Notes: generated by a model from the letters alone, not told the origin. A stretch of 64,000 bases of DNA from Burkholderia cepacia GG4 (GCF_000292915.1 NC_018514.1:2418001-2482000), one strand, 5' to 3'; shown: positions 53,486 through 62,698, counted from the stretch's first letter. A program made the numbers and translations.

Positions 53486-54385
53486 TCACCGCGCGCGCTC
53501 GCGCACCAGCTCGCCGATCCAGTCGATGAACACCCTCAGCCGCGGCGACAGGTGGCCGCGATGCGGATACAGCACCGACAACGGCAACGGCGGCGGACGC
53601 AGTCGCGTGAGAATCTCCGTCAGTGTGCCGCCGCGCAGCTTCTCCACGACGTGATAGCGCGGTACCTGAATGATCCCGAGCCCGGCCTCGCACGCCGTCA
53701 CGTACGCGTCGCCGTTGTTGACCGACACCGATGCCGGCAGCTCCGTCGTCTCCGTCTTGCCGTCCATACCGAACACGAGCGGTACGCGCTTGCCGCTCGA
53801 CGCCGACACATAGGCAACCTCGCGATGCTTCGCGAGATCGGCGAAATTGCGCGGCCGGCCATGCGCGGCCAGATAACCGGGGCTCGCGCACGTGACCTGC
53901 TCGAGCAGGCCGACGCGGCGCGCGACCAGCGACGAATCCGTCAGCTCGCCGATTCGCACGACGCAGTCGACGCTTTCCCGCGCGAGGTCGACGCGACGGT
54001 CGCCGACGCTGAGGTCGAGCGTGACCTGCGGATAGCGCGCGAAGAATTCGGGTAGCGCCGGAATCACGACGAGCCGCGCAAACGAACTCGCGAGATCGAC
54101 CTTCAGCGCGCCCTGTGGATGGCGCGCCGCATGCGAGAACGACGCTTCGGCCTCGTCGATCCCGTCCAGGATCGCCACGCAGCGCCGATAGTATGCGGCA
54201 CCGTCGACCGTCGCGCTCACGTGCCGCGTCGTGCGCACCAGCAGCCGCGCGCCGAGGTGCGACTCAAGCTGCTTCATGATCTGCGTCGCCGACGCGCGCT
54301 GCATGCCGAGCTGCTGCGCGGCGCGCGTGAAGCTGCCGGAATCGACGATGCACGTGAAGAGCCGCATCGCCACCAGTCTGTCCAT
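53486..54385 (-). CDS. LysR-family regulator, divergent from benE
   Basis: 299 residues. HTH MDRLVAMRLFTCIVDSGSFTRAAQQLGMQRASATQIMKQLE (split motif shown in part), then an effector domain with the CrgA-like pattern (LKVDLASSFARLVVIPALPEFF; HGRPRNFADLAKHREV). It is divergent from the BenE-type transporter, and an 8-bp perfect palindrome lies between the two genes, so local control of benE is likely. Confidence 0.9.
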   Translation of the reverse strand: MDRLVAMRLFTCIVDSGSFTRAAQQLGMQRASATQIMKQLESHLGARLLVRTTRHVSATVDGAAYYRRCVAILDGIDEAEASFSHAARHPQGALKVDLASSFARLVVIPALPEFFARYPQVTLDLSVGDRRVDLARESVDCVVRIGELTDSSLVARRVGLLEQVTCASPGYLAAHGRPRNFADLAKHREVAYVSASSGKRVPLVFGMDGKTETTELPASVSVNNGDAYVTACEAGLGIIQVPRYHVVEKLRGGTLTEILTRLRPPPLPLSVLYPHRGHLSPRLRVFIDWIGELVRERAR

Positions 54386-54398
54386 CTTGTTCGCCCGG

Positions 54399-54421
54399 AC
54401 TGTTTATCGAAAGTAAACAGT
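54399..54421. promoter_or_regulatory. Perfect palindrome between lysR and benE
   Basis: ACTGTTTA (54399-54406) and TAAACAGT (54414-54421) with a seven-base spacer, 14 bp upstream of the LysR start. It has T-N11-A symmetry in its middle, as in LysR boxes. The most likely binder is the adjacent LysR protein. Confidence 0.6.
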
Positions 54422-54543
54422 GTTGATATCCAGCGATGAATTGTCAATTCCACCGACAACGCCGAAAATGTCGGCACCTCCTGGCTACCAGACAACCCTC
54501 CGCTGCGGATCCGGCCCCGGCCGCGCACGTTACCCCTACGACG

Positions 54544-55752
54544 ATGCAACCGAACACCTCGCCCGGCGCGATCCGCTCGATCGGCAACGACTGGTCCATC
54601 TCCGCGATCACCGCGGGCTTTCTCGCGGTGCTGATTTCCTACGCGGGCCCGCTCGCGATCTTCTTCCAGGCGTCGCAGGCTGCGCATGCGTCCAACGAGA
54701 TGGTGGCTTCGTGGGTCTGGGCGATCTCGATCGGCGCGGGCGTGTCGGGCCTGTTCGCCAGCTGGAAACTGAAGGTGCCGATCGTGACCGCGTGGTCGGC
54801 GCCCGGCACCGCGCTGCTGGTGGGCCTCTTTCCGCAGCTGACGCTGAACCAGGCCGTCGGCGCGTACATCACGGCCGCGCTGATCATCCTGGTGATCGGC
54901 ATCAGCGGCTATTTCGATCGGCTCGTCCGCCACATTCCGCGCGGTATCGCGTGCGGGATGATGGCCGGCATCCTGCTGCCGTTCGGCATGCACGCGTTCT
55001 CCGCCGCGACCGCGCAGCCGGTGCTCGGCTTCGGGATGATCGCGGCGTACGTGATCTTCAAGCGCCTGCTGCCGCGCTACAGCATCGTGCTGGTACTGCT
55101 GACGGGCGCCGCGCTCGCGACGCTGCTCGGGATGACGCACCTCGGCAACGTGTCGCCGAGCATCGCGCGGCCGGTCTTCATCGCGCCTGAATGGACGCTC
55201 GGCACCACGCTCAGCCTTGCGCTGCCGCTCGTCGTCGTCAGCCTCACCGGCCAGTTCCTGCCGGGGATGACGATCCTGCGCGTATCGGGCTATCACACGC
55301 CGGCGCGGCCGATCATCACCGCGACCAGCGTGATGTCGCTCGTCGTCGCGTGCTTCGGCGGGATCACGATCGTCGTCGCGGCGATCACCGCGGCGCTGTG
55401 CACGGGCAAGGACTCGCACGAGGATCCGGACCGGCGCTATATAGCCGGTATTGCGAACGGCGTGATCTACCTGATCGGCGGGCTCTTCGCGGGAACGATC
55501 GTCACGCTGTTCTTCGCGCTGCCGAAGGCCTTCGTCGCGATCCTCGCGGGGCTCGCGCTGATCGGCGCGATCGGCGCGAACGTGCACGGAATCTTCGAGG
55601 ACGAGGATCATCGCGAAGCATCGGTGATCACGTTTCTCGCGACCGCTTCGGGGATGACATGGCTCGGGCTCGGCTCCGCGTTCTGGGGGATCGTGATCGG
55701 ATCGGTCGCGTATGCGGTGTTGAGCAGGGTGCGGGGGCGTCGGGGCGTTTAG
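54544..55752 (+). CDS. benE: Benzoate/H+ symporter family transporter
   Basis: 402 residues, about 11-12 membrane segments, BenE family throughout (AITAGFLAVLISYAGPLAIFFQASQ; VTAWSAPGTALLV; IPRGIACGMMAGILLPFG; TGQFLPGMTILRVSGY). BenE imports benzoate by proton symport. The ATG at 54544 is favoured; an in-frame ATG at 54436 would add a non-hydrophobic Arg/His tail. No benzoate dioxygenase genes lie in the window. Confidence 0.88.
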   Translation: MQPNTSPGAIRSIGNDWSISAITAGFLAVLISYAGPLAIFFQASQAAHASNEMVASWVWAISIGAGVSGLFASWKLKVPIVTAWSAPGTALLVGLFPQLTLNQAVGAYITAALIILVIGISGYFDRLVRHIPRGIACGMMAGILLPFGMHAFSAATAQPVLGFGMIAAYVIFKRLLPRYSIVLVLLTGAALATLLGMTHLGNVSPSIARPVFIAPEWTLGTTLSLALPLVVVSLTGQFLPGMTILRVSGYHTPARPIITATSVMSLVVACFGGITIVVAAITAALCTGKDSHEDPDRRYIAGIANGVIYLIGGLFAGTIVTLFFALPKAFVAILAGLALIGAIGANVHGIFEDEDHREASVITFLATASGMTWLGLGSAFWGIVIGSVAYAVLSRVRGRRGV

Positions 55753-55789
55753 GCAGGCTCGGAATGCCTCCTGCAAAACGCACGTCCCT

Positions 55790-56315
55790 TGTATCGGTGA
55801 ATCGCAACGCACATCGACTCGCCGTGCAGTTCGATACGGTCACTTCGACACGGCGATTCCTTGACCTGCCCGGTGCCGTGCCGTTGTCGGCGAGCGGATC
55901 GGCATCGCTCTGTCCGGTCGCGGAGATGTTTTGCATCGGCCCCCCCGCCGCCGCGAGAATCTGCGCGACCTGTCGGGCGCGGGATTCGGAAAGCGCCTGA
56001 TTGTTGTCCCGTGATGTCGCGCCAGCCGGCACGTTGTCGGTGTAACCAGCGACTCGTACGGGCGCAGCGGGTGCCGACGCGACAACGGTCCGACCGACCG
56101 TAGCCATCATGGATGGCCCACCACGGCGCGACCGTCACGTCACCCGACCCGTACATGCCGTTGAACCGGAGCGTCAGTGCGTTCGCCGCCGTATCCCGAT
56201 GCAGCTCGACGTTACCGGCAGCCATCTCATCACGCCGGCTCAAGCGGAGCTGCTCCGCCACGACGTCAAGCGAGGAGGTCATCGTAGCCGGCTTGCCATG
56301 AATCCAATGGCCCAC
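55790..56315 (-). pseudogene. OmpA/MotB-domain gene with frameshift
   Basis: On the minus strand one frame (56315 to about 56110) carries the start of an OmpA-like domain (NVELHRDTAANALTLRFNGM). The next frame (about 56110 to 55830) carries the rest (VRVAGYTDNVPAGATSRDNNQ, RARQVAQILAAAG, SRNRRVEVTVS). The two do not join in one frame, so a frameshift lies near 56105-56125. The second frame then runs on without a stop into benE antisense. Both the peptidoglycan-binding Asp and Arg are still present. It is probably dead. Confidence 0.65.
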
Positions 56316-56557
56316 TACCGCATAACCCGCTGCCCCCAGGCGACCACACGCGTCGGCGAACTTCGATATCCAGTGAGGAGTCGGCGATTCGAGGCGAAGA
56401 TTTCAACCACGCGAGACCTGACCGGTTCAGGTCAACATATCCTCAGCAAAAGGTAATGAAGTGACCGCCGAGCGGATTGCCTTTGCAAGGCGACTTTAGC
56501 GATCACATGGAGCACATCGTTGCGCCATGCCACATCAGGCGTATTTTCAGCCGTCGC
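56316..56557. other. Gap beside the OmpA remnant
   Basis: About 240 bp with no recognisable gene. Probably decayed sequence of the former OmpA gene and the 3' flank of the NmrA-like gene. Confidence 0.4.
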
Positions 56558-57445
56558 TCACTGCGCACGCTTGCGCACCAGCGTCGCGAGTGCGTCCGCC
56601 GGTGTCGTCGTGCCATACACCCGCCCCGACACGCCAGACTCGACATCGATCTGCCCCGCGTTGTGCACGTCGTACAGATCGACGATCAGTTGCGCATGGC
56701 GCTCGCTGAGCCCCGCGCGCAATAGCGTCGCGGTCCAGGCGTCACGCGGCAGTTCACGCGCGACGATCTGGCGATCAGCCGCCGCACCGAGCCTGTCCGC
56801 GATGTCCCGCACGCTCACGCGCTGCGGTCCTTCCATGCTGACGATGCGCGGTCCGTTACCCGGTTCGGCCGGATCAAGCAGTAGCCGCGCCGCCGCGACA
56901 CCTACATCGGGTGCCCACACCGTCGGAAACACCTTGTCGACCGGATGATGAAAGCTCGGCAGCACGCCGGTTGCGAGCGCGACCGGCAGCACGCGCGTCC
57001 AGTTCTGCAGGTGTTCGGCCGAGCGCAGCAGCGTGAGCCGCGTCGGAACCGTCTTCAGCTTTTCTTCCAGACGATGAAAGAGCCGCGTGATGCCCGTGTT
57101 GCCGTCGCGCTCCGCGCCATAGTCCGACAGCGCGAGCAGTACCGGCGGCGGGTTCGCGGCGAGCGCGCCAGTCACGATGTCGATCGTCCGCTCCATCGTC
57201 GCGGCCGGGTCGCTGTCGGCGACGGGCACCGGACACAGCATCTGCACGGCTTGCGCGCCGTCGATCGCCGCGGCGGCCGCGCGTGCGTCCGTCAGGTCGG
57301 CAATCGCCACGTCGCAGCCGAGCTGCGCGAAGCGTTCGCGATGGCGCGCGTCGCGCAACACCGCTCGCACGGGATGGCCTGCGTCGCGCAGGGTCGTTAC
57401 TGTCGACAGGCCGACGTTGCCTGATGCACCGAAAATCACGAACAC
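56558..57445 (-). CDS. NmrA-like NAD(P)-binding protein
   Basis: 295 residues, atypical short-chain dehydrogenase of the NmrA/QOR2 kind. The Rossmann motif at the N-terminus is GASGNVGLSTVTTLRDAGH, followed by VRAVLRDARHRERFAQLGCD and LLALSDYGAERDGNTG. Catalytic Tyr-Lys is absent, as in NmrA. Such proteins sense NAD(P) ratio or reduce quinones; which applies here is unknown. It is isolated and uses the ATG at 57445. Confidence 0.8.
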   Translation of the reverse strand: MFVIFGASGNVGLSTVTTLRDAGHPVRAVLRDARHRERFAQLGCDVAIADLTDARAAAAAIDGAQAVQMLCPVPVADSDPAATMERTIDIVTGALAANPPPVLLALSDYGAERDGNTGITRLFHRLEEKLKTVPTRLTLLRSAEHLQNWTRVLPVALATGVLPSFHHPVDKVFPTVWAPDVGVAAARLLLDPAEPGNGPRIVSMEGPQRVSVRDIADRLGAAADRQIVARELPRDAWTATLLRAGLSERHAQLIVDLYDVHNAGQIDVESGVSGRVYGTTTPADALATLVRKRAQ

Positions 57446-57736
57446 GATCCGCTCCTGGGAAAAGGGTGTGGTGATTGTCGGCGCTCACCGCCAGCGTGAC
57501 GCGCACAGACGGATGACCCGGACAGGAACAGATGACGGATTACGCGGTTGCCGGGTTCGTCCGCTGCGTGGCCGGACGCGGCAATGGTCCAGCAGGCGGT
57601 TGAACCATTGCCATGGAGCCTGACCTGGTGTTGCTGCCACACCGAAGCAGGCGGAACAACGCATTACCTGCACCAGCAGACAGCGGAGTCGCCCATCGTC
57701 GGCCCGCGCGCGGAACCCGTCTGGTGCGGCGGTCGA

Positions 57737-58642
57737 TCAACGGTCCTCGCCGTCATAAGCGAGCCTGAGCCCGCCCCGCGCCCCCGACCGCACAATCTCC
57801 GTCGGGGTCGCCCCCAGCACGCGATTCATCCAGTTCGCCATATGGCTCTGGTGCGCAAACCCGGCTTCCAGCGCAACCTGGCTGATACTGAGCCGGCCTT
57901 CGAGCAGCAGCACCTTCGCACGCTCGACGCGGCGCCGCACCACGTACTGATGCACCGGCATCCCGAGCGTCTCGCGAAACAGCACCTTGAAATGCGGCAC
58001 GCTGATCGACACGAGCGCCGCGAGTTCGGCGAGCGTCATGCGGCGTTCGAGGTTGGCCTCGACATAGTCGATCACGCGCGCGGCCGCTTTCGGCGCAAGC
58101 GTACGTCGGCGCTCGCGGAACACCGGCTGACTGTCGACCAGCCGCGCGATGAGTGCCGTGCACAGGCTCTCCGCATAGAGCGGATCGGACGCATCTTCCG
58201 CTTCGAGCTCGGCGGCCATCGCCCAGGCGATGTGCTGCAGGCGCGGATCGCGCACCTGCAGCCGCCGGCGGATCTGCGCCTGCGACGGCTTCAGCTCCAG
58301 TTGCTCGAACGTACGCTGCACGAACGTGTCGCTGAGCGCAATGTGCAGGATCCGGCAGTCGGCGCTGTCGGTCCACTGGCCCGGCAGGCCGGCGGGAATC
58401 ACGTCGACGTCGCCGTGCGCCTGGATGCGCGACACGCGTTCGCCGTCGCACACGCAGTCCGCGCGCACGGGCGAGCCGATATGCACGCCGATGCGGTGAT
58501 GGTCGGCGGCCGGAATCCGGTACGTGCCCGCGCGAATCTCCAGCAGCGACGCGCCGAAGCCCCGCCAGCCGAGCCCGCGGCTGGAGCGCAGACTGACCGG
58601 CACGCCGTTGTCGGCCGGCGCGGCGAGAATCGGATCGCTCAT
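57737..58642 (-). CDS. AraC-family regulator
   Basis: 301 residues. N-terminal cupin-like effector part (RIGVHIGSPVRADCVCDGER, IPAGLPGQWTDSAD), then a C-terminal AraC DNA-binding domain with two HTH units (RMTLAELAALVSISVPHFKVLF; LSISQVALEAGFAHQSHMANW). The ATG at 58642 gives a normal N-terminus. No divergent structural gene exists, so its target is probably elsewhere. Confidence 0.88.
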   Translation of the reverse strand: MSDPILAAPADNGVPVSLRSSRGLGWRGFGASLLEIRAGTYRIPAADHHRIGVHIGSPVRADCVCDGERVSRIQAHGDVDVIPAGLPGQWTDSADCRILHIALSDTFVQRTFEQLELKPSQAQIRRRLQVRDPRLQHIAWAMAAELEAEDASDPLYAESLCTALIARLVDSQPVFRERRRTLAPKAAARVIDYVEANLERRMTLAELAALVSISVPHFKVLFRETLGMPVHQYVVRRRVERAKVLLLEGRLSISQVALEAGFAHQSHMANWMNRVLGATPTEIVRSGARGGLRLAYDGEDR

Positions 58643-58834
58643 GGTTGCCCTCCACCAGATCGGGTGTCGAACGCGCATTGTGACGCCTTTTGCGGCTGCC
58701 TGCCGGGCCCGCGCGGCCATTCCCGCACCGAGCAGAAAAAGATCATCCGTTTCTGCTCCGGCCGATCCTTGCGTGCGCGCCAGCAGGCGTCGCGACGCTT
58801 ACGATCGCCTCATCCGACACCTACGGAGCCCGCC

Positions 58835-59023
58835 ATGCCCCATTACTGCCCGCAACGCGCGGCGTTCGCCGCCTCTTCGCCGTCCCGCGCCGCCCGCCGC
58901 CCCGCCTCCCGCCACGACCGGACCGCCCTCGCCATGCGATGCCTGCGCATGATCGGCTGGTACCGGCTCGAACGGCTGCTCGCATCGATTCCCGACAGCA
59001 ACGACGACTTCGGGATCGTCTGA
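58835..59023 (+). CDS. Possible small basic protein, 62 residues
   Basis: ATG at 58835 with CGGAG nearby. The product is Arg/Ala-rich at first, then becomes more protein-like at the end (LRMIGWYRLERLLASIPDSNDDFGIV). No recognised family. It occupies the gap between the AraC and LysR genes, both on the minus strand, and is the best coding candidate there. Confidence 0.4.
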   Translation: MPHYCPQRAAFAASSPSRAARRPASRHDRTALAMRCLRMIGWYRLERLLASIPDSNDDFGIV

Positions 59024-59063
59024 CGGTCGGCCCGCACGGCGCTCGCGCGCCGACCTCATCCGC

Positions 59064-60017
59064 CTACTTGCGCCGCCGCTCGTGCGGCGCCACGGTCGCG
59101 CCGTCGATCACCGGCGCGCCCTGCTTGATCAGGAAGTCGCGAAACAATCCCGTCACCTGCGAGATCCGCCGGTCGGCAAGCGTGACCACGTACCATTCGC
59201 GCTCGATCGGGTTGCCCGGAAACGGCAGCTGCCCGAGCAACCCTGCGCGCAGCTCGAGTGCACACGCGTGCAACGACAGGAACGCGATGCCGAGCCCGGC
59301 TTCAGCCATCTGCTTGATCGCCTCATTACTCGACAGTTCGGAGCCCACATGGAACCGGTAGCCGGCCGTCTTGAACAGGCTCTCGACCGTGGAGCGCGTG
59401 CCCGCGCCGCGTTCGCGCACGAGCAGGTGCGCGGATTCGAGATCCTTCAGCGCAACGCGCTTGCGCTGCATCAGCGGATGCCCGGGCGCCGCGACGAACA
59501 CCATCGGATGCTTCGCGAACTCGACCGCGTGCGTGCGCAGCTCCTTCGGCGCGCTGCCCATCACCGCGAGATCGATTTCATGCGTCGCGAGCATGCGGAT
59601 GATGTCGTCGCGGTTACCGACCTTGAAATATGTCTTCACGTGCGGACGCGTCGCGGTGAACTTCACCAGCAGCGGCGGGATCAGGTACTCGGCCGTCGTG
59701 ATCGCGCCGATCCGCAGCGTGCCGCCGAGATCGCCCGTCAGCGCGGCCACTTCGTCGCCGGCCTCGCTCCACAGATGCAGGATCTCGCGCGCATAGCGCG
59801 ACACGATCTCGCCGGCCGCGGTCAACTGCACGCCGCGCCCCACCCGCTGCAGCAACGCGGCGCCCACCGCCTCCTCGAGCAGGCGAACCTGCAGCGATAC
59901 GGCCGGCTGCGTCAGGTTCAGCTCCTCGGCCGCACGCGACACGCTGCCGAGCCGCGCAATCATGTCCAGCGCCTTCAGCTGCCGGAACGTCGCGGTCTTT
60001 CCTATAAGTGAATACAT
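59064..60017 (-). CDS. CbbR/CysB-like LysR regulator, divergent from ndh
   Basis: 317 residues. HTH TFRQLKALDMIARLGSVSRAAEELNLTQPAVSLQVRLLE (split), then an effector domain of the CbbR group (GTLRIGAITTAEYLIPPLL; YFKVGNRDDIIRMLATHEIDLAVMG). The start ATG (60017) lies inside a palindrome shared with the ndh promoter, with no RBS, suggesting leaderless or autoregulated expression. The divergent NADH dehydrogenase and the HAD-like gene downstream carry the same motif. Confidence 0.9.
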   Translation of the reverse strand: MYSLIGKTATFRQLKALDMIARLGSVSRAAEELNLTQPAVSLQVRLLEEAVGAALLQRVGRGVQLTAAGEIVSRYAREILHLWSEAGDEVAALTGDLGGTLRIGAITTAEYLIPPLLVKFTATRPHVKTYFKVGNRDDIIRMLATHEIDLAVMGSAPKELRTHAVEFAKHPMVFVAAPGHPLMQRKRVALKDLESAHLLVRERGAGTRSTVESLFKTAGYRFHVGSELSSNEAIKQMAEAGLGIAFLSLHACALELRAGLLGQLPFPGNPIEREWYVVTLADRRISQVTGLFRDFLIKQGAPVIDGATVAPHERRRK

Positions 60018-60030
60018 ATGAGTCGCTTAT
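60004..60030. promoter_or_regulatory. Palindromic LysR-type operator between lysR and ndh
   Basis: ATAAGTGA (60004-60011) and TCGCTTAT (60023-60030), 7 of 8 positions complementary, with an 11-base spacer. It overlaps the LysR start codon and is 88 bp before the ndh ATG. The downstream AAACATTAAATTG completes a longer motif that recurs at 61680-61717. Confidence 0.65.
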
Positions 60031-60117
60031 AAACATTAAATTGTTCGTGCAGGTTCAAAACTATATCGTCGGTTCTTGAGCAATGTCATCCGAATCGTCA
60101 TCAGCGGGAGCCACAAC

Positions 60118-61476
60118 ATGGACAACATCACGCCTACCCTTGCAACGGATCGCGCACCGCGCGTGCCGCGCATCGTGATCGTCGGCGGCGGCGCCGGCGG
60201 CCTGCAGCTCGCCACGCGCCTCGGCGACACCGTCGGGCGCCGCGGGCAAGCCGACGTCGTGCTCGTCGACCGCTACCCGACGCACTTCTGGAAGCCGCTG
60301 CTGCACGAAGCCGCGTCGGGCCATCGCGATCCGGCATCGCACACGATCGAATACGCGGCGCAAGCGAAGCGCCACGGCTTCCGCTTCGTGCAGGGCGCGC
60401 TGCAACGGGTCGACCGCGCGGCACGCACGGCGACGATCGCCGCCGTGCAGGACGCGGACGGCACGGAAATCCTGCCGCAGCGCGCGCTCGACTACGACGA
60501 TCTCGTGCTGGCCGTGGGCAGCGTGACGAACTTCTTCAACGTGCCGGGCGCCGCGCGCCACGCTTTGCCGCTCGAAAACCTCGACCAGGCGGAGGACTTC
60601 CGCCGCAAGTTCCTTGCGGCGTGCACGAAGGCGAACCATCAGGCCGAGCAGCAGCCCGCACGGCGCGCTGCGCCGATCTGCATCAACGTGATCGGCGCAG
60701 GCGCGACGGGCGTCGAGCTGGCCGCCGCCCTGCGGCACGCGATCCAGCAGCTGACGACGTATCGCTTCAAGGCGTTGGTGTCGGCGCGCGACGTGCACAT
60801 CCGGCTGATCGAAGGCGGCCCGCGCATCCTGCCGGCACTCGATGAAAGGCTGTCCACCAAGATGCACGCGCAACTGCGCACGCTGAACGTCGACGTGCTG
60901 ACGGATACGCGCGTCGCGGAAGTCGGTGCGGACGCGGTCACGACGGCGACCGGCGAGCCGCTCGCGAGCGACATCACGATCTGGGCCGCGGGCGTCGCGG
61001 GCCCCGCGATCCTGCGGGAACTCGGCGACATCGCGCTGAACCGGTCGAACCAGGTGATCGTGACCGATACGCTGCAGACGCCCGACGATCCGCACGTGTA
61101 TGCGTTCGGCGACTGCGCCGCGTGCCCGTCGGCCGATGCGAGCGGCATCCTGCCGCCGCGCGCGCAGGTCGCGCACCAGCAGGCCGTGTACCTGGGCGAG
61201 GCGCTCGCGCGGCGCCTCGCCGGCAAGCCGGTGGCGGGCTTCACGTTCCGCGACGCAGGCACCGTCGTGTCGCTTGGTTCGGCCGGCGCCGTGTACCAGG
61301 GCGACCTCGGCGTGCGCTCGCGCTCGCTGATCGTCGACGGGCTCGCCGCGATCGGCCTGTACAAGTTCCTGTACCGCAAGCACCTGTTCAGCGTGGTCGG
61401 ACTGAAGCGCGCGCTGTTCCAGTCGCTGAGCCACTGGCTGCAAGGCCGCAACCAGCCGTCGATCAAGCTGCACTGA
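60118..61476 (+). CDS. Type II NADH:quinone oxidoreductase
   Basis: 452 residues. FAD motif IVIVGGGAGGLQLATRLGD, NADH motif NVIGAGATGVELAAALRHA, FAD-ribose motif VYAFGDCAACPS, and the C-terminal membrane-associating helix region (GLAAIGLYKFLYRKHLFSVVG). It oxidises NADH and reduces quinone without pumping protons, next to the inner membrane. GGGAG precedes the ATG at 60118; an upstream ATG (60076) has no RBS. It is divergent from a CbbR-type LysR, and an intrinsic terminator follows. Confidence 0.9.
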   Translation: MDNITPTLATDRAPRVPRIVIVGGGAGGLQLATRLGDTVGRRGQADVVLVDRYPTHFWKPLLHEAASGHRDPASHTIEYAAQAKRHGFRFVQGALQRVDRAARTATIAAVQDADGTEILPQRALDYDDLVLAVGSVTNFFNVPGAARHALPLENLDQAEDFRRKFLAACTKANHQAEQQPARRAAPICINVIGAGATGVELAAALRHAIQQLTTYRFKALVSARDVHIRLIEGGPRILPALDERLSTKMHAQLRTLNVDVLTDTRVAEVGADAVTTATGEPLASDITIWAAGVAGPAILRELGDIALNRSNQVIVTDTLQTPDDPHVYAFGDCAACPSADASGILPPRAQVAHQQAVYLGEALARRLAGKPVAGFTFRDAGTVVSLGSAGAVYQGDLGVRSRSLIVDGLAAIGLYKFLYRKHLFSVVGLKRALFQSLSHWLQGRNQPSIKLH

Positions 61477-61503
61477 TCGCCGGCCCGCACGCGGCATCGC
61501 AAG

Positions 61504-61540
61504 ACGGCGTATCGGGCGTGCATCGCCCGATACGCCGTTT
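61504..61540 (+). terminator. Intrinsic terminator after the NADH dehydrogenase
   Basis: Perfect 14-bp stem ACGGCGTATCGGGC / GCCCGATACGCCGT with a seven-base loop, then TTGCTT. It begins 28 bp after the stop codon. Confidence 0.8.
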
Positions 61541-61679
61541 GCTTGTCTGCACCCATCCGGTGCATTCGCATCGTGTGCACGTTTGGTGCATCACATCGAA
61601 GGCCGTCGATGCAATGCAAATCATGCGAAAACGCCGTGCTGCGCGCCTCCCGCGCCAGCTCTGGCTGGCGACCCGATTC

Positions 61680-61717
61680 ATTAGTCTAATCCTATGAGTC
61701 GGATATAAATATTAATT
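61680..61717. promoter_or_regulatory. Second copy of the ndh-promoter motif
   Basis: Aligned without gaps to the ndh operator, 22 of 30 positions match, including TATGAGTCG and TATAAA, then AAATATTAATTGG. It starts about 120 bp before the GTG of the HAD-like gene. The same LysR protein could control both genes. Confidence 0.6.
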
Positions 61718-61799
61718 GGTCGCATATTCCGGATCGACGCTAAGGTGTGTGGCATTCCCGTCCGCGAACGGATCGTTACGTCACTGGAGAGGAAACACC

Positions 61800-62234
61800 G
61801 TGGTCATCGAAGCCATCGTCACCCGTCTCGACGCAGCATTCGCGCAGATCGAAGCAACGCCGGACTCGCACGAGTCGCGCAACCAGCGCGATGCGATCAT
61901 CCAGTGGCTCGACAGCGCGTCGGAGCAAGGATATCGACTCGGTCTCGTCACGACGCTGCCGGCCGCCCGGCTCAGCGACATGTTCGAAGGCCAGTTCGGC
62001 CGCGCGAACCTCGACCGCTTCTCGGTCGTCGTGACCGACGCCAATCAGCAGGATTCCGTATCAAACCAGCATCCGTTCGACGTCGCGCTGCAGGCACTCG
62101 GCGTGCCGCCCGAGCGCGCGGTGGCCGTCGCGAGCAGCGAACCGGAACGCCGCGAAGCCGAGACGTTCGGCCTGTCGCGTTGCGTGCGCATCACCGACAC
62201 GGTGCGATCGATCGCATCGGCAGGCGTGCACTGA
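61800..62234 (+). CDS. HAD-like protein, degenerate
   Basis: 144 residues from a GTG start with GGAGAGGAA upstream. The second half follows the C-terminal part of a phosphoglycolate-phosphatase-like HAD fold (RFSVVVTDANQQDSVSNQHP, FDVALQALGVPPERAVAVASSEPERREAE), but neither the catalytic DxD motif I nor the usual KP(x)P lysine is present. It is therefore unlikely to be a phosphatase and may be a binding or regulatory relative. Its promoter resembles that of ndh. Confidence 0.7.
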   Translation: MVIEAIVTRLDAAFAQIEATPDSHESRNQRDAIIQWLDSASEQGYRLGLVTTLPAARLSDMFEGQFGRANLDRFSVVVTDANQQDSVSNQHPFDVALQALGVPPERAVAVASSEPERREAETFGLSRCVRITDTVRSIASAGVH

Positions 62235-62316
62235 ACTGAGCGCCTGCACACGGGCCGGCACTCGCCGGCCGGTCGCGATCCGGCGGCATGCCGACGATTG
62301 CCCGACCGAAACCTGA

Positions 62317-62664
62317 CATCTCACGCAAACCGGCATCCGCGAACACCAGCAGCTCGCCACGCGTCTCGCGCAGCGGCTGCCGACGCCGTTCGCGTCGGGT
62401 AGCCGGCAGATCGTCGTCGTCAACTCGAGGCAGGACCGCGCGGTCGACAGTTCGACCTGCTTCTCGGCCGCGCTCGTGTCACCGGCGTTCATCGCGAGGC
62501 TCGGCACGGACGGCTATACGTTCGCGAACGCGGGAACCTGCGCGTTCACGTCGTCGGACAGCAAGTTCACCAATACGCGGAAGGGCGACGGCAAGACGAA
62601 GATCGCGCCGGGGAGTCGCTTCTACGACCACGCGGGGTTGAAGCGCTGTGACGGGTATCCGTGA
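62317..62664 (+). pseudogene. N-truncated gene of unknown function
   Basis: Directly after a stop codon (62314-62316) the frame reads TGIREHQQLATRLAQRL, IVVVNSRQDRAVDSSTCFSAALVS and YTFANAGTCAFTSSDSKFTN, with good coding character, to a stop at 62664. No start codon is found until 62476, in the middle of the domain. Two Cys residues could form a disulfide. I do not recognise the family. It is probably the C-terminal part of a gene whose start was lost. Confidence 0.5.
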
Positions 62665-62698
62665 CGCGTACGGCGCGCGTCGTGGATTGCGTGCTTCG

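Noticed and set aside
57581..57611. GCAATGGT / ACCATTGC inverted repeat with 15-base spacer in the gap before the NmrA-like gene
   Set aside because: Only 8-bp arms, no AT-rich context and no nearby divergent promoter; chance occurrence at this length is plausible.
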